Source: Argentina anserina
Lineage: Eukaryota > Streptophyta > Magnoliopsida > Rosales > Rosaceae
Assembly (NCBI RefSeq): GCF_933775445.1
Contig: NC_065873.1
Span: 30,148,501-30,212,500, forward strand
Direction of reading: 5' to 3'
Length of the DNA stretch: 64,000 nt
Part shown: piece after piece, positions 23,355-35,123 of the stretch
How the letters are laid out: each line of letters starts with the position of its first letter
How positions within the stretch are numbered: position 1 is the first letter of the stretch
Translations under genes and position numbers: made by a program
The notes under the pieces: generated by a model
Database searches by the model: none
What the model was told of the DNA's origin: nothing
The model's input: only the letters and a program-made list of their open reading frames with translations

Positions 23355-25537
23355 ATGAAAATTGCCGTAGAAGGATGTATGCACGGCGACCTCGACAACG
23401 TCTACCGGACCCTCCAACACATGGAACGAGCTCACAACATCAAAATCGACCTCCTCCTCTGCTGCGGCGATTTTCAGGTTTCACAATCTGTTTTTCTTCC
23501 TTAAAAAAACTTGCTGCGATGAAATTGAATCATTGGTAATGAATCCTCCGAGTGTTTTAGGCTGTGAGGAATGAGAAGGATTTGGAGAGCTTAAGCGTGC
23601 CCCCAAAGTACCGCTCCATGAACTCCTTCTGGAAGTACTATTCCGGCGAGGAGATGGCTCCATATCCCACCATATTCATCGGTGGCAATCATGAAGCTTC
23701 TAATTATCTCTGGGAACTGTGAGTTTCTTTCCAATTTCAATCTCCATTTGCTATTATCAATTATATCTCTCTGTATAATAGCTTATCTCTCTGTATACTA
23801 GCTACTACGGAGGGTGGGCGGCACCCAATATCTACTTCTTGGGTTTTGCCGGGGTTGTCAAGTTCGGAAACCTTCGCATTGGTGGCCTCTCTGGCATTTA
23901 TAAATCGCGAGACTATCGTTCCGGTTGGTTTTCAGCTCATTACTTGTTTATATTCCCGTATACCAGATTCTTATTAGTTTTGAATGTTCAAATGTCTGTC
24001 TTGCCGAGCAGGACACTATGAGAGGCCTCCTTATAATGAGAATACCATCAAGTCTGTCTATCATGTTCGTGAGTATGATGTCCACAAACTCATGCAAGTT
24101 GAGGAGCCAATCCATATTTTTCTTTCACATGATTGGCCTCTTGGCATCACTGATTGTGGGGACTGGAAGCAACTTGTTCGATACAAACCTCATTTTGAGA
24201 CTGAGGTATTGCGCCCTCTTCGCCTGCATAAGTTTGGTATTTGATTCTTTACTTATGTCGTTTACAATATTATTAGGTTCGGGATAGAACTCTGGGAAGT
24301 AAGCCTGCTGCTCAATTGCTACAAAAATTGAAACCACCCTACTGGTTTTCAGCTCATCTACACTGCAAATTTGCTGCTCGCGTGCAACATGGGCAAGATG
24401 GTCCCGTGACAAATTTTCTTGCTCTTGATAAGTGTCTTCCAGGAAAGAAATTTTTGCAGGTGTTTGGTTTGCTTTTAATTCTTTGGATACTGTTTACAGG
24501 ATGTCTTTTTTCGCCAGCTTATTGTTTTGTTTGTGGCATCGTTTAAGGTTCTTGATATTGACACCGAGCCAGGGCCATGCGAGATCCAGTATGATGAAGA
24601 ATGGCTTGAGATAACTCGGCGATTTAATTCTATTTTCCCTCTCACAATCAAGAGTGCAAATTTTGGGTGAGTGCTTACTCACAATGTATGGAGCATTTTT
24701 GTAACAAGGATCTGAGGTTGTTCTGACCATTTCGGCTTCCAACTCTAGTATATTCTACTTATTAAGTTTATTTGTATATCTTAACCAATAGGGGTCTACA
24801 TATTGATAAGCAAGATTCTCGTCAATGGGTAAGGAGTAAGCTACAAGCAAGAGGAGCCCAACCTTTTGAATTCAGCCGGACAGCTCCATCTTATAACCCC
24901 TCTAATTCTGTCTCAAACAGTACATCTCAGGGTGGGTGTTTACATTGGGATTTATGTCTCCATATTCTAATATCATGTTGAGCAAACATTTTGTTTTAAT
25001 GTGTTTTTTCTTTTGGCAGGATATACTCGGAATCCACAAACTGAATCTTTGTTGCAATTTCTGGAACTCCCTTATCTTCTTGATGACATGTCAGAATCTT
25101 CGGAAGCATTCAGAAGTCCTTTTCCATTAAGTGTTAGAGGTAAAGTTTTGTTCAATAACAACTAAGGCTTTGAAAAGCTATAGGCTTGTCTCCACTGTTT
25201 ACTAGATTGCCCATATTTGTAAAAATAGGAATAATGATGTGTTAAATCAACCACTACATCAAGAAATTAATAGGAAAAAAGATTCTTACTTAAGAGTTCA
25301 ATGATATCAATCCAATTTTCTTTAAAGGATTGGTTCCGCACCTGCCTAATATGTAGTTAGAAGAATGTATATGAATCTATGTAGTTTGTTGTTTAAAAAC
25401 ATTGTTTCCTTTAAAACAATCATTAAGGTTTATGTAAATTTTTTGAAGATGACAGCGAAGAGATTCCCATTGATGATGTGGATGAGTTGGAAGACCTTGC
25501 TGAAGAGGCCGGAAATGTTGAACATGAAGATGTTTGA
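23355..25537 (+). CDS. DBR1: RNA lariat debranching enzyme
   Basis: Nine exons (23355-23477, 23561-23718, 23802-23923, 24012-24205, 24277-24459, 24548-24666, 24792-24931, 25020-25139, 25449-25537) give 415 residues. DBR1 cleaves the 2'-5' bond of excised intron lariats in the nucleus. The metallophosphoesterase motifs are in order: [12 protein letters not shown] (the usual Asp of the first motif is replaced by the conserved C-x-H of DBR1), [24 protein letters not shown], and [10 protein letters not shown]. The conserved lariat-recognition part [13 protein letters not shown] follows motif 2. The C-terminal third ([20 protein letters not shown], then an acidic tail [14 protein letters not shown]) is the DBR1 C-terminal domain. 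Nothing suggests loss of function. Confidence 0.95.
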
Positions 25538-26274
25538 TAATTCAGTGTGGTGGTCATCCTTGGTTAGAGACATCCTTTTTGCTTTGAAATAAGTTTAGCT
25601 TTTCTTCTTCTTTTTTGTTTGGCTTTGGTGGAAGTAAAACATCTTAGTTACAGAACATTTGGGTCTGAGTGTCTGACCAATGCGTTTAGTCAATCTCAGT
25701 GAAGGTGGATATATATAAATGTAAATGCCTGGATAGGTTGCTCTCTCACCTTATGGCCTGTTCTTTTAGTCAACCTCTTCCAGCCTTGCGCCTGTTTTTT
25801 TTTTTTTACCTGTTCTTTGATTGTAAAATGAATAATAGCTTCCAGTTTATAGTTTCATTATTTCTTTCTTAAGGAGCGAGTAAATCGAATACTCTATTTG
25901 TCCCCCGTAAGAAACCAAACATAGGGCTTATTTATCAGGAGATCTAAATTTCAGATTCTCCCTTCAACAGAGGAAATGGGTTCTTACAGTGGATATATAA
26001 TATAGTACAAGTCCAGAGAAGTTGAGATGTCTTCAATGGTGCGTTCATTGAGCTCAACAAAATTCAATTCATTTTTCTTTTCCTTGGTGAGATTAGTAAT
26101 TTCTTTCTCTAGTCAACCACCTACCTCCTGACACTACCAAACCACATCAATGCAGCTTTTAATGGACTCGTATATCATTAGGCATCTCCCTTATTTAGTT
26201 ATTTCTCTACCTTCCCTGAGGACTCTTATCAGATTCATCTCTGGAATGGTATTAGGTTCCATGAAAGTAACTCC
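25538..26274. other. Intergenic DNA before the peroxidase
   Basis: Holds the 3' end of DBR1 and the promoter of the peroxidase gene. No other coding sequence. A T-run at 25797-25808 is the only low-complexity stretch. Confidence 0.45.
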
Positions 26275-27706
26275 ATGGAGAGAAGACAAACATCCTTCTA
26301 CTTTACACACAAAATCATCTTGCTTGTGTGGTTATGTCAGGCTTCCTGTGCAAGTGCAAACCTCGCAATGAATTTCTACTCAGCTTCATGCCCTTCTGCT
26401 GAGCTTGTGGTCAGAAACACAGTCAGATCAGCTTCAAACATGGACCCTACTGTCCCCGGGAAGCTCCTACGCTTGCTCTTCCATGACTGCTTTGTGGAGG
26501 TAAACATAGAGCTTCTTTGTAGATGCATTCTACTCTTTAGATGTCCTTAATCTGAAATTGGTCTTAATATTCATTTATGATTCATTGATTATTTGAATTT
26601 ACTCACAGGGTTGTGATGCTTCTGTCCTTCTACAAGGAAATGGAACGGAGAGAAGCGATCCAGCAAACCAATCTCTGGGAGGATTTTCAGTTATTGATTC
26701 AGCAAAAAGACTGCTTGAAATTCTCTGTCCAGGAACTGTTTCATGTGCTGACATTGTTGCTTTGGCTGCTAGAGATGCTGTTGAAATTGTTAGATCCCCT
26801 CTCTAACTAATTTGGAGTTCTATTAAATCATTTCATAGCTATAATTCACGACCACCGATCTTTACTCCATGTATGTTGATTGTGATGACTGGAAACAGAC
26901 TGGAGGCCCCCTGGTTCATATTCCAACTGGTAGGCGAGACGGGAAGGTTTCGCTAGCTTCAAATGTCAGGCCTAATATTGTAGACACAAGCTTTACAATG
27001 AATGAGATGATAAAGCTCTTTTCTTCTAAAGGGTTGCCATTGCATGACCTTGTAACGCTCTCAGGTAGGTACTTCTTAAACCCTACACTCTGAAACTAAA
27101 AATTGGGAAATATTGCTGCAGGCAGTGTACATCATACCGGATAGTCATTTTCTGCAATACATGCATATGCAATCATACCCTGTCTTTTTAGGTGTAAAAA
27201 AACATGGCCGTCTTTATGGCTAACATTAAATAGTTATATTCTATAATTAGTTCATAGTTCATACATTCTGATGATGCCTTGACATTACAGGCTCTCATAC
27301 TATAGGAGCAGCTCACTGCAGTGCATTCAGTGACCGATTCCAAGAGGACTCGGAAGGAAAATTCACACTCATTGACGCATCTTTAGACAAAGGTTATGCC
27401 GAGAAGCTCATGAAACAGTGCCCTTCAGGCTCAAACCCATCTACAACAGTAAAAAATGATCCTGAAACTTCCTTTGTGTTTGATAACCAATACTACCGGA
27501 ATTTGTTGGCCCACAGAGGGCTGTTTCAATCAGATTCTGTCCTGTTCACCGACAGTAGATCAACCAAACAAGTGGAGAATTTTGCAGCAGACCAAGTTGA
27601 TTTTTTTGAGAGTTGGATTCAGTCGTTCTTGAAGCTTACTAGCACTCATGTTAAGACAGGTGATGAAGGGGAAATTCGAGCATTTTGTCCAACAGCTAAT
27701 ACATGA
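26275..27706 (+). CDS. Class III secretory peroxidase (PER18/PER46-like)
   Basis: Four exons (26275-26499, 26609-26788, 26899-27064, 27291-27706), the classic arrangement of plant peroxidases, give 328 residues. A signal peptide (about residues 12-28, [16 protein letters not shown]) sends it to the wall or apoplast. The distal haem site is [20 protein letters not shown] (catalytic Arg and His; Cys pair), followed by [19 protein letters not shown]. The proximal haem ligand is in [15 protein letters not shown], split by intron 3 after the Ser. The C-terminal region keeps [10 protein letters not shown] and the substrate-side DSRSTKQ. Such enzymes use H2O2 to oxidise phenolics. Position next to DBR1 fits Arabidopsis At4g31760, and next to TIC55 fits At2g24800. 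Confidence 0.93.
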
Positions 27707-28719
27707 ATTATGAATAGCGGCTTTTTGTTTTCTTTGTTCTTCTTCACTCATGATCGAGGCGGACATTGCACTAAGTGCGAAAGATTTAGGCGTGCGTGAG
27801 AAATGGGAAGTGAAGCCAATCCACCAAAAGTTTGGTAACAAACAAGAAAAGCAACCTATGAATTTTATTTTTTTAGTATAATGAACCCAATCAAATTTCT
27901 GTGTTGCTTGTTGTTGCTGATTAACTGTTAAACACTTAAACCATCATAATCTTCTTGTGGGTGAAATCTCATTCCAATCACTCCATCAATCAAACTTGTG
28001 TGCGCCCCACACCCAAACAAGATTCTAATCAGCATCCGTCGCTTTCCGATAAAGATTCCAGTTGCTAATTTTCCAATTTTAATCATAGTCGATGGTCGCT
28101 CCAAGAGTTATTCAATTCGTGATGGTGATCTACATACAGATATGCTGGACCAAACTTGCTGGCCACCATATTCGGGCCAGGCAAACAAAGCATTATCACA
28201 ATGATGTCTTAATCTCTTAATTCATCTTAATATGAAATAGCAATTGGTTTAGCATTTAGCTCATCCTCACACTACCTTCACATTTATCATCCTCAATCTT
28301 TTATAAATTTTAATAGACTTCATTAAATTTGTATAGTTGAAAGCATATAATATGACTTAAATGCATCCTTGCATACTATTTTGTTAACTTAATTACTTCT
28401 AGCATGAAGATTTAAATGTGTGATGATACGGTTGATAACGTATACTATCTAAGAACCGATATGTGTGATAGGCTAAGAGAAATTTCTTCAAATACCTTAT
28501 ATATATATCATATAATTTGGAGTTTAAATTTATCATAGTTTGTTTTTTTTACGTTGTGAAGACCTCAAAAAGACCCCAAAAAATCGGGCTCTTGTATAAA
28601 TTAGCCATCTTTCAATTTTTTTTGATATGTTCTTAATTCGTAGGTTCATTTTTTATCTCTGTTTTTTTACTGTTCATTCTTTTTTTGGAGGAATTATAAG
28701 CTCAACATATTAGGCCCTG

Positions 28720-29110
28720 AACAGTCCTGGACGCTCAACTGTGGGCTTGGAATCAAGTGTGTTTGTGGACTGCTCTTAACGTCCTCGCACTCTTAGGTTC
28801 GAATTTGGGATCTTGGTGGATGCATATTGGTTTCTTCGCCTATTGGAGAGGCTCCTCTTGATGGTGACTCCTACAAGATACTTTGAAGGCGTTCTCGACA
28901 TTGTTGGAATAAGTGAGCATCATCTCATAGTTCTCGAGTTCTTTCTTGGATTTTAAATTTAGGGTTTACGACATAAGATTGTTAGACGTTGCTTTGGTTT
29001 ATTTCGCATGGCTCCATTAATTTGACAAAACTCTAATATGGGTGGATCATGTTTATGTTATACTCATACATTTTCTATTAATGAAAAATCGTCGTTTGTT
29101 TAAAAAATAA
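28720..29110 (+). mobile_element. Possible 5'-truncated LINE tail
   Basis: GC-richer than its neighbours and ending TTCTATTAATGAAAAATCGTCGTTTGTTTAAAAAATAATG, similar to the close of plant L1-type LINEs (TTAATGAAA...TCGTTT, then A-rich). No reverse transcriptase sequence remains. Confidence 0.35.
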
Positions 29111-29660
29111 TGTATCCTTCTTCTAACTCTTATGAAATAGTAAGTTCAACTCTTTGACCTACGCGACTATATCCTTTTTCTCATTGACCCCTACTTCGAT
29201 CATTAGGTTCCATACTTTGGGTGGTTGTACTCGTACAGCAGAAAAAAAAAATTGCCAATTTGGCATTCGGCCAAACAAACACCTTATTATGAAAACACAC
29301 CCCATGTTTGGGTAATGAATCCGCCACTGCATTCAATAAACAAAAGTCTGTTCTTTTTTCATTTGTTTTAGTTTTGGGAAAACTGTACCATTTTCCATTG
29401 TTTTTCGAAGGTTCCATCGTTAGGGACATAGGGTGGACCTTGATTTCTTGAGTACGTTTGTAGTGATCGACTAGTGGGGCTAGTTGGATTGGGTTAGCGG
29501 GTAAGCACTTGAAAACTAATGCTTATTTTTTGGATCAAAAAGTAGTTTCACTTTTAATATGAGCGTGAAAGCATGGAAGATTTGACATGATACCTTCGTC
29601 CTCTTCGTTCCATAATTTCCATTCCAGCATGTCTCCACTTAAACTCAAGTGCGAAATAAT

Positions 29661-29691
29661 CAACTCCAACTCCAACTCCAACTCCAACTCC
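29661..29691. repeat. (CAACTC)n hexamer microsatellite
   Basis: About five units of CAACTC in a row. It creates artificial Ser-Asn and Leu-Glu frames on the two strands, which are not genes. Confidence 0.9.
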
Positions 29692-30318
29692 ATGATTGAT
29701 TTGATTCCCTTGCCGTATATCTCTTTCATGTGTGAATGGATGGAATACCCAAAACTGTCGTCTTTGACAACAACCTAGCTAGTATATATATAAATCGCTG
29801 TGGTCATTGGTGGGCCGACGGGCCCTGGCCATTTCTAGTCATTTGAAATATCACGATTCTTGATGCCTTGATGTACTTGGTTGAACTATGATTTTACCAA
29901 AAATCTTCGGATCGATATTAATATTTCCTTTCATAATTGTATGTTGTCCTCATTTCCATGAGTTCTTATGGGGGCATAACCGCATAAGTCTTGTGTGAAT
30001 CTCGCTAAATCTTAAAATTTAAGTAGTATCAAGAAAAAGGAAAATTACTATTACATGCAGTTCTTTCATATTAATGATTGTTATCTAGATTATAATACTA
30101 AATGAATTAATAACTGAATCGATGGGTGGCGTCGTTTTATGCATTCTGATAATATAATGGAAGGTGCATAATTTTTGGTTTCATGTAACGGGTGACGTGT
30201 GAGAATTGACCTAACATACATGTCCAATTAGCTTATAAGAGTATGCTATCGCAGCAGCCAGCAATATCATACCTGCGTTTTTCGAAAAGGGGTCGAGTGA
30301 AGGCCGGAGAAGGCTACC

Positions 30319-33301
30319 ATGGCAACTCCCTCCTTCCTCGCGAACAAGTACTTGATTTCCTCGTGTATATTTGTATGCCTTAATATTATCTCTTCTTTAG
30401 ACAAGGGCTTCGCTTTAACCTTGGCAGAAACAACAAAAGGCCACCATCTTCAACTCAACTCTCTACTACCAGCATCAACCTGCAGCCCCTCAACCAGAGG
30501 TCTCTCTCTCTTTCTCTACAGTTTTATTATTAGTTTTTCTGTTTTGCCAAGGGAGATGGCTTTAAACATGATTGGAAAGAGATAGTTAGTAACTAAACTG
30601 ATTAATAAGATTAAACTTAAGTATTTGCGTTCAGGACCGTACCTGAAATTTAGAGACCTGAGGCGAGCTCCAAGAGTAGTGCCTTCTCTCTCTCTCTCTC
30701 TCTCTCTTTCTACAATTTTAATAGTAGTTTTTCTGTTTTTGCCAAGGGAGATAGCTTTAAACATGATTGGAAAGAGATAGTTAATTAGTAACTACACTGA
30801 TTAATAAGATTAAACTTAAGTATCTGCTTCGACCAAAAACAAAACTTAAGTATCTGCGTAACTGGTTCATGATTAGCTTGCAAGATTATACCAAGTCATA
30901 ATTAAGTTTTAGTATTTATGGCCTGCTTGCTAGCTGGTTTATCTTTATGTGTGTATATATAGGAATGATCGAGATGACATCTTTATTTTAAGAATTTGAG
31001 GATTAATTTAACTACTCTATATTAGTATATGACTTATTCAATGATTTCAATATATTATTCTACATATAGATTATCATGCAAGAATGAAATTACAACAACA
31101 AAAAACTAATCAACATTGTGCAAACAAATGTACACCTTTTGATAAAATAAAAAGAAGAGTGTGGTAACAAATGGTTAAACATTTTATTTTTTGACTAACT
31201 TTTTGTATGATTTATATGTGTATAGTGCATGGTTGGTCTAAATTGTTGAAATAAATATTAAAAATAAAAATAACTCTTTTGGCATTTGGTTGCCTAAACT
31301 GGCCAAATGTTCTTTCAAATTATTATTTATTTTTTATATGCCCCAAAATAAATAGTACTCTGATCCTCTTTGACCTCTATTTTCATAAACAAATAAATAA
31401 AAATCTTGATTTCTCGCAGTAAGTTAACAATCATGATCTTGATTTAAGAAGCTTTCTCCTCAATAGAGTTTAAAAACTCTTGGGAAGTGTATTATATACT
31501 GGATGGAGAAGAGCATTACTTGCGCCAAACAAAATCATGATCCTGATTTAAGAAGAATTTGACACAATTATAAAATTGAAGAAATTGGACTACGACTGCT
31601 CAACGACAGAGTAGAGGAAGTGAGAAACAGAAGCGCACTAGATTAGGATGAAACAAAGACATGCATGTGATCGAGTTTAGAATTTTTTAAATTCCCACGT
31701 GGGATGGTTAAATAATGACTTCTTTTTGGAAGGTTATATTCATCAACTTCCTTTCCTTTCATGACTTGTGTAAGTAGGTGCCCGGCACTAATCGATCAAG
31801 CATGCAATTGCCTTTGCTGCCATACCGCGACATATACTAAATTCTGTTTAGACACACACATTTTTGAACCAGAAACGCGTATAATTAGTGCATATGCAAA
31901 AATTGAAGCAAGGAATTAATCTCTGTTCATCAACATAATCAGGTCATGATAAGAAGAAGGCGTCACTTGAAGTGGTACACAGGCATGGTCCGTGCTCTAA
32001 GCAGCCTAACCAGCACAAATTGAAAACTCCAACTCACACTGAGATCCTGCAGCAGGATCAAGCCCGAGTCAACTCAATTCACGCCCGGGTTTCTCATAAA
32101 GAGGTCGACGATCTCAGACAATCCGACACGTCCATCCCGGCAAAGTCAGGCAGTGTTGTGGGCTCGGGCAACTACATTGTGACTGTGGGCTTGGGCTCAC
32201 CCGCAAAACCACTCTCGCTCATATTTGACACTGGGAGTGACCTGACTTGGACTCAGTGCCAGCCTTGTGTTAAGTCTTGTTACAAACAAAAGGAGCCCAT
32301 CTTTGACCCATCCGTCTCCAAATCCTACACTAACATTTCATGTAATTCGCCAGTCTGCTCTCAACTCATATCAGCCACAGGTAACAAATTAATTTATATG
32401 CACTTAACTTTTATACTAGTCCTCATTATATTTAACTAATCGAGTCTGATGTATGGTTGATCTAGGTAACACGCCCGGTTGCTCAAGCGGAACATCAACT
32501 TGCATATACGGCATACAATACGGAGATCAATCCTTCTCAATTGGATACTTTGGTAAGGAAAGGTTGGCATTAACTTCCGTGGATGTCTTCGATGGGTTTC
32601 TCTTCGGCTGCGGCCAAAACAATCAAGGCCTTTTTGGTGGCTCTGCCGGGTTATTGGGCCTGGGCCGCAACAAAATCTCCCTCGTCGAGCAGACCGCCCA
32701 AAAGTATGGTCGCTTCTTTTCCTACTGCCTCCCCTCCACTTCCAGCTCCACCGGTTACCTCAGCTTTGGAAGAGGTGCCGGAGGACCGTCTAATGCAGTC
32801 AAGTTCACTCCGCTATCCACGGTATCTCAAGGTGGGTCCTTTTACGGGCTCAATGTCGTTGGAATTAGCGTTGGTGGACGTCAGTTATCGATTTCCACTA
32901 CGGTTTTTTCGTCCTCAGGGACCATCATCGACTCAGGAACCGTCATAACTCGGCTTCCGGCAACGGCGTATAGCGCTCTAAGGGATGCGTTTCGGCAGGG
33001 AATGAAAAGTTATCCGCAAGCAGAGGCGCTTTCGATACTAGACACATGCTACAACCTTAGTGGGAGCAAAACGGTGTCGTACCCCAAGATAGCGTTCGCG
33101 TTTGGCGGTGGGTTGACGTTGGATTTGGATGCCACCGGCATATTGTACGTCGCGAGTGCTTCACAGGTGTGTTTGGCGTTCGCTGGGAATAGTGATGACA
33201 ACGACATTGCCATCTTCGGGAATGTTCAACAGAAACGGTTGCAGGTGGTGTATGACGTCGCTGGTGGAAAGGTCGGATTTGCCTCTGCTGGTTGCCCCTG
33301 A
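30319..33301 (+). CDS. Plant aspartic protease (A1B, At5g10770-like)
   Basis: Three exons (30319-30499, 31943-32380, 32466-33301) give 484 residues. A signal peptide lies at about residues 10-32. A propeptide follows (SLEVVHRHGPCSKQ is the family mark), then the mature enzyme with catalytic motifs LIFDTGSDLTWTQC and TIIDSGTVITRLP. The Cys-rich insert after the first Asp (CQPCVKSCYKQKEPIFDPSV) is typical of nucellin-like plant proteases. FGCGQNNQGLFGGSAGLLGL and the closing IFGNVQQKRLQVVYDV are conserved family segments. Such enzymes are secreted, some with roles in systemic immunity (AED1) or lignification. Intron 1 is 1.44 kb and has an internal tandem duplication; intron 2 is only 85 bases. 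The C-terminus GFASAGCP has no GPI signal. Confidence 0.92.
30500..30827. repeat. Tandem duplication inside intron 1 of the aspartic protease
   Basis: Two copies of about 130 bases (30500-30628 and 30684-30827) share CAAGGGAGAT.GCTTTAAACATGATTGGAAAGAGATAGTTA and TAAGATTAAACTTAAGTAT, each preceded by a CT tract. The copies differ at several sites. The first begins at the splice donor. A short third piece (AAACTTAAGTATCTGCG) follows at about 30840. Confidence 0.85.
30684..30707. repeat. (TC)n microsatellite
   Basis: Dinucleotide run at the front of the second copy of the intron duplication. Confidence 0.85.
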
Positions 33302-33415
33302 ATGGACTCTATGCACTATTGCTCAGGTTGGCTATAGTGTTATATAGATTGCAGATTGACAGATCGTCGTTAATGGATATTCATGTTCTGGAAGCAAATT
33401 GTACATAAATAAGAG

Positions 33416-33447
<32 letters not shown>

Positions 33448-34280
33448 CCGTAATACATCACGAACTCTGTAGTAGTTTGTATTTTATTTCAGGCTTGAAT
33501 GCTATTGTTTAAGTGCATGTGATTAATGATTAGTCATTGTGTTGTCAACATAGTTGAACAAAAACTTCACCTAGTGTGTATCAAGTTATCATGTGGAATT
33601 TCTCTCACAATATGGATTCAAAACAAAATTTTCAATATAATTTTTATCAAACCAACAAATGTGTGCTTCTGTTTCTCTCAATCGAGTATTTACTATACTC
33701 ACAGATAAGGTAAAAGAAAGAAAAACAGCATTGTACCAAAAGAAACGATCGTAGTGGAGGTAAAAATGTAAAACCTATCAACACATACAATATGCCAAGA
33801 GTAAAGCTTGAGTAAAGGCTGGAAAGCAATTGACATCCAATCATACACAGATTAACAGATACACTGACACTCTAGCTAGCTCTGAAATACCAGTCTGCAA
33901 TTTGATAATATGTAAACAGCCGAAAGGTAGTAATCATTTCTTGCAGTACAACTCATCCAAGAATCAATTATATGGCTACCTAGCTTGGACCAGAATTCAT
34001 CAGCCCCGTCTTTGTCCACGAGGGTGTTTAGGCTTGCTTTGTAAGTTTGCATAATGAATAATGGATTATCAAACAGAAAAGACGGTTAATGACGTATAAC
34101 GGTAGAAGAATGAAACATATATGACGATTATAAGTGATCCCACCACAAAATCTTAACAATTACTTACGAGGCAAATTCCGAATTCATCTAAACGTCAGTG
34201 CCCTCCATTCCGATGATTCAAATCGGAACAAAAAGGGACATAAATAACAAGGAAATAAAGGAAAAATAGAAAAATAAAGA
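33302..34280. other. Intergenic DNA with (TA)n tract
   Basis: Convergent 3' ends of the aspartic protease and the DUF1336 gene. A (TA)n run lies at 33416-33441. No gene seen. Confidence 0.45.
33416..33441. repeat. (TA)n microsatellite
   Basis: About 13 TA units directly after the aspartic protease 3' end. Confidence 0.9.
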
Positions 34281-35123
34281 CTAGCGCCGGCTGGCGTCGA
34301 TAACTGTTGCGGAGGACATCTCCATCTGGCATATCCTGACGGCACCGACTAACCTCTCGGGCAGCTCATCCTCTGTGTGCGCCTCCACCAGAAACCCCAT
34401 GTCGATCGTCACGCTCGTCACATATCTCAATGTCAGTCGCAGAATAGCCTTGGCGATCCCCGAGCTGGCGATGTCCACGTCAATCTCCAAGTAGTTGGGT
34501 CCTCTATGGTAATTACACGTCAGCGCTTTGCCCAATAAACACGCGCTGTAATTCCCCACCGTTTTCTCGACGATCCACGGCCCTTTCACGATCCGATTCA
34601 CGATCTTCAACCGCTGGTTGCGGAACGAGTCGTCGCCGTTGATGAACCGGTGCAGCAGTGACCCGGATGGGATGGGATCCTCTGTGGCATTTTAAAACAC
34701 CGCGCTATGCTGCTCCTTGCCTGGCACCTGTAGATTCACAGCGAAGATGAAGCTCTTCAGGGACTTGCCTTGGGATTGGGCCTTCCGCAGCGCGTGCGCC
34801 ACCCTATTATCCGGACGCGCCAGAACATTTTCTAGCTTCGAACTGGATTTCAGCCAGTCGGTGCCCAACGGGGTCAGTAGGTACTCTCCGGCAGGTGCTT
34901 TTTGTCGTCTTGTCAAGTAGTTCTTTCCTCTCAGAGTGAATAGGTCGCCGGGAGGTGACGCCCAACCGTTGGTTCCCGTGTGGAGGTCCACGTGGCGTAA
35001 GGATCCACCTTGGATTGATTCGGAGATCCATTCGGCGTTACTGGTTGTGGACTCTCCGGATCTGGAGCATTTGCAGGCGTGATCGACGACGGAGCTCCAG
35101 TGCTTCTGCTTTGTCGGACACAT
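34281..35123 (-). pseudogene. DUF1336 / EDR2 C-terminal-domain gene with an in-frame stop
   Basis: One open exon on the minus strand, beginning MCPTKQKHWSSVVDHACKCS as in short plant DUF1336 proteins (At5g10750 type, recalled). It carries the EDR2_C core: GGSLRHVDLHTGTNGWASPP, PAGEYLLTPLGTDWLKSSSK, VLARPDNRVAHALRKAQSQG and SFIFAVNLQVPGKEQHSAVF. Then a TAA at 34694-34692 replaces the expected Tyr of VFYFATEDP. The frame continues without gap as ATEDPIPSGSLLHRFINGDD, KIVNRIVKGPWIVEKTVGNY, ALTCNYHRGPNYLEIDVDI and MGFLVEAHTEDELPERLVGA. With the stop read through it would be 280 residues. A single nonsense codon in otherwise well-kept sequence points to recent inactivation, a null allele or a base-call error. 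The truncated 143-residue product would lack half the domain. Confidence 0.85.

Larger units (their letters stand above)
27707..30318. other. Gene-poor interval with LINE-like tail and microsatellite
   Basis: No gene found. The first kilobase is AT-rich. A non-coding retroelement-like stretch occupies about 28720-29110 and a hexamer repeat 29661-29691. The last 300 bases should contain the aspartic protease promoter. Confidence 0.45.

Noticed and set aside
29587..29778. Frame with Ser-Asn repeats near 29.7 kb
   Set aside because: Translation of the CAACTC microsatellite, with no splice or homology support.
32583..32948. 121-residue frame inside the aspartic protease exon 3
   Set aside because: It is an out-of-frame shadow, rich in Ser/Pro/Ala, of the GC-richer coding exon.
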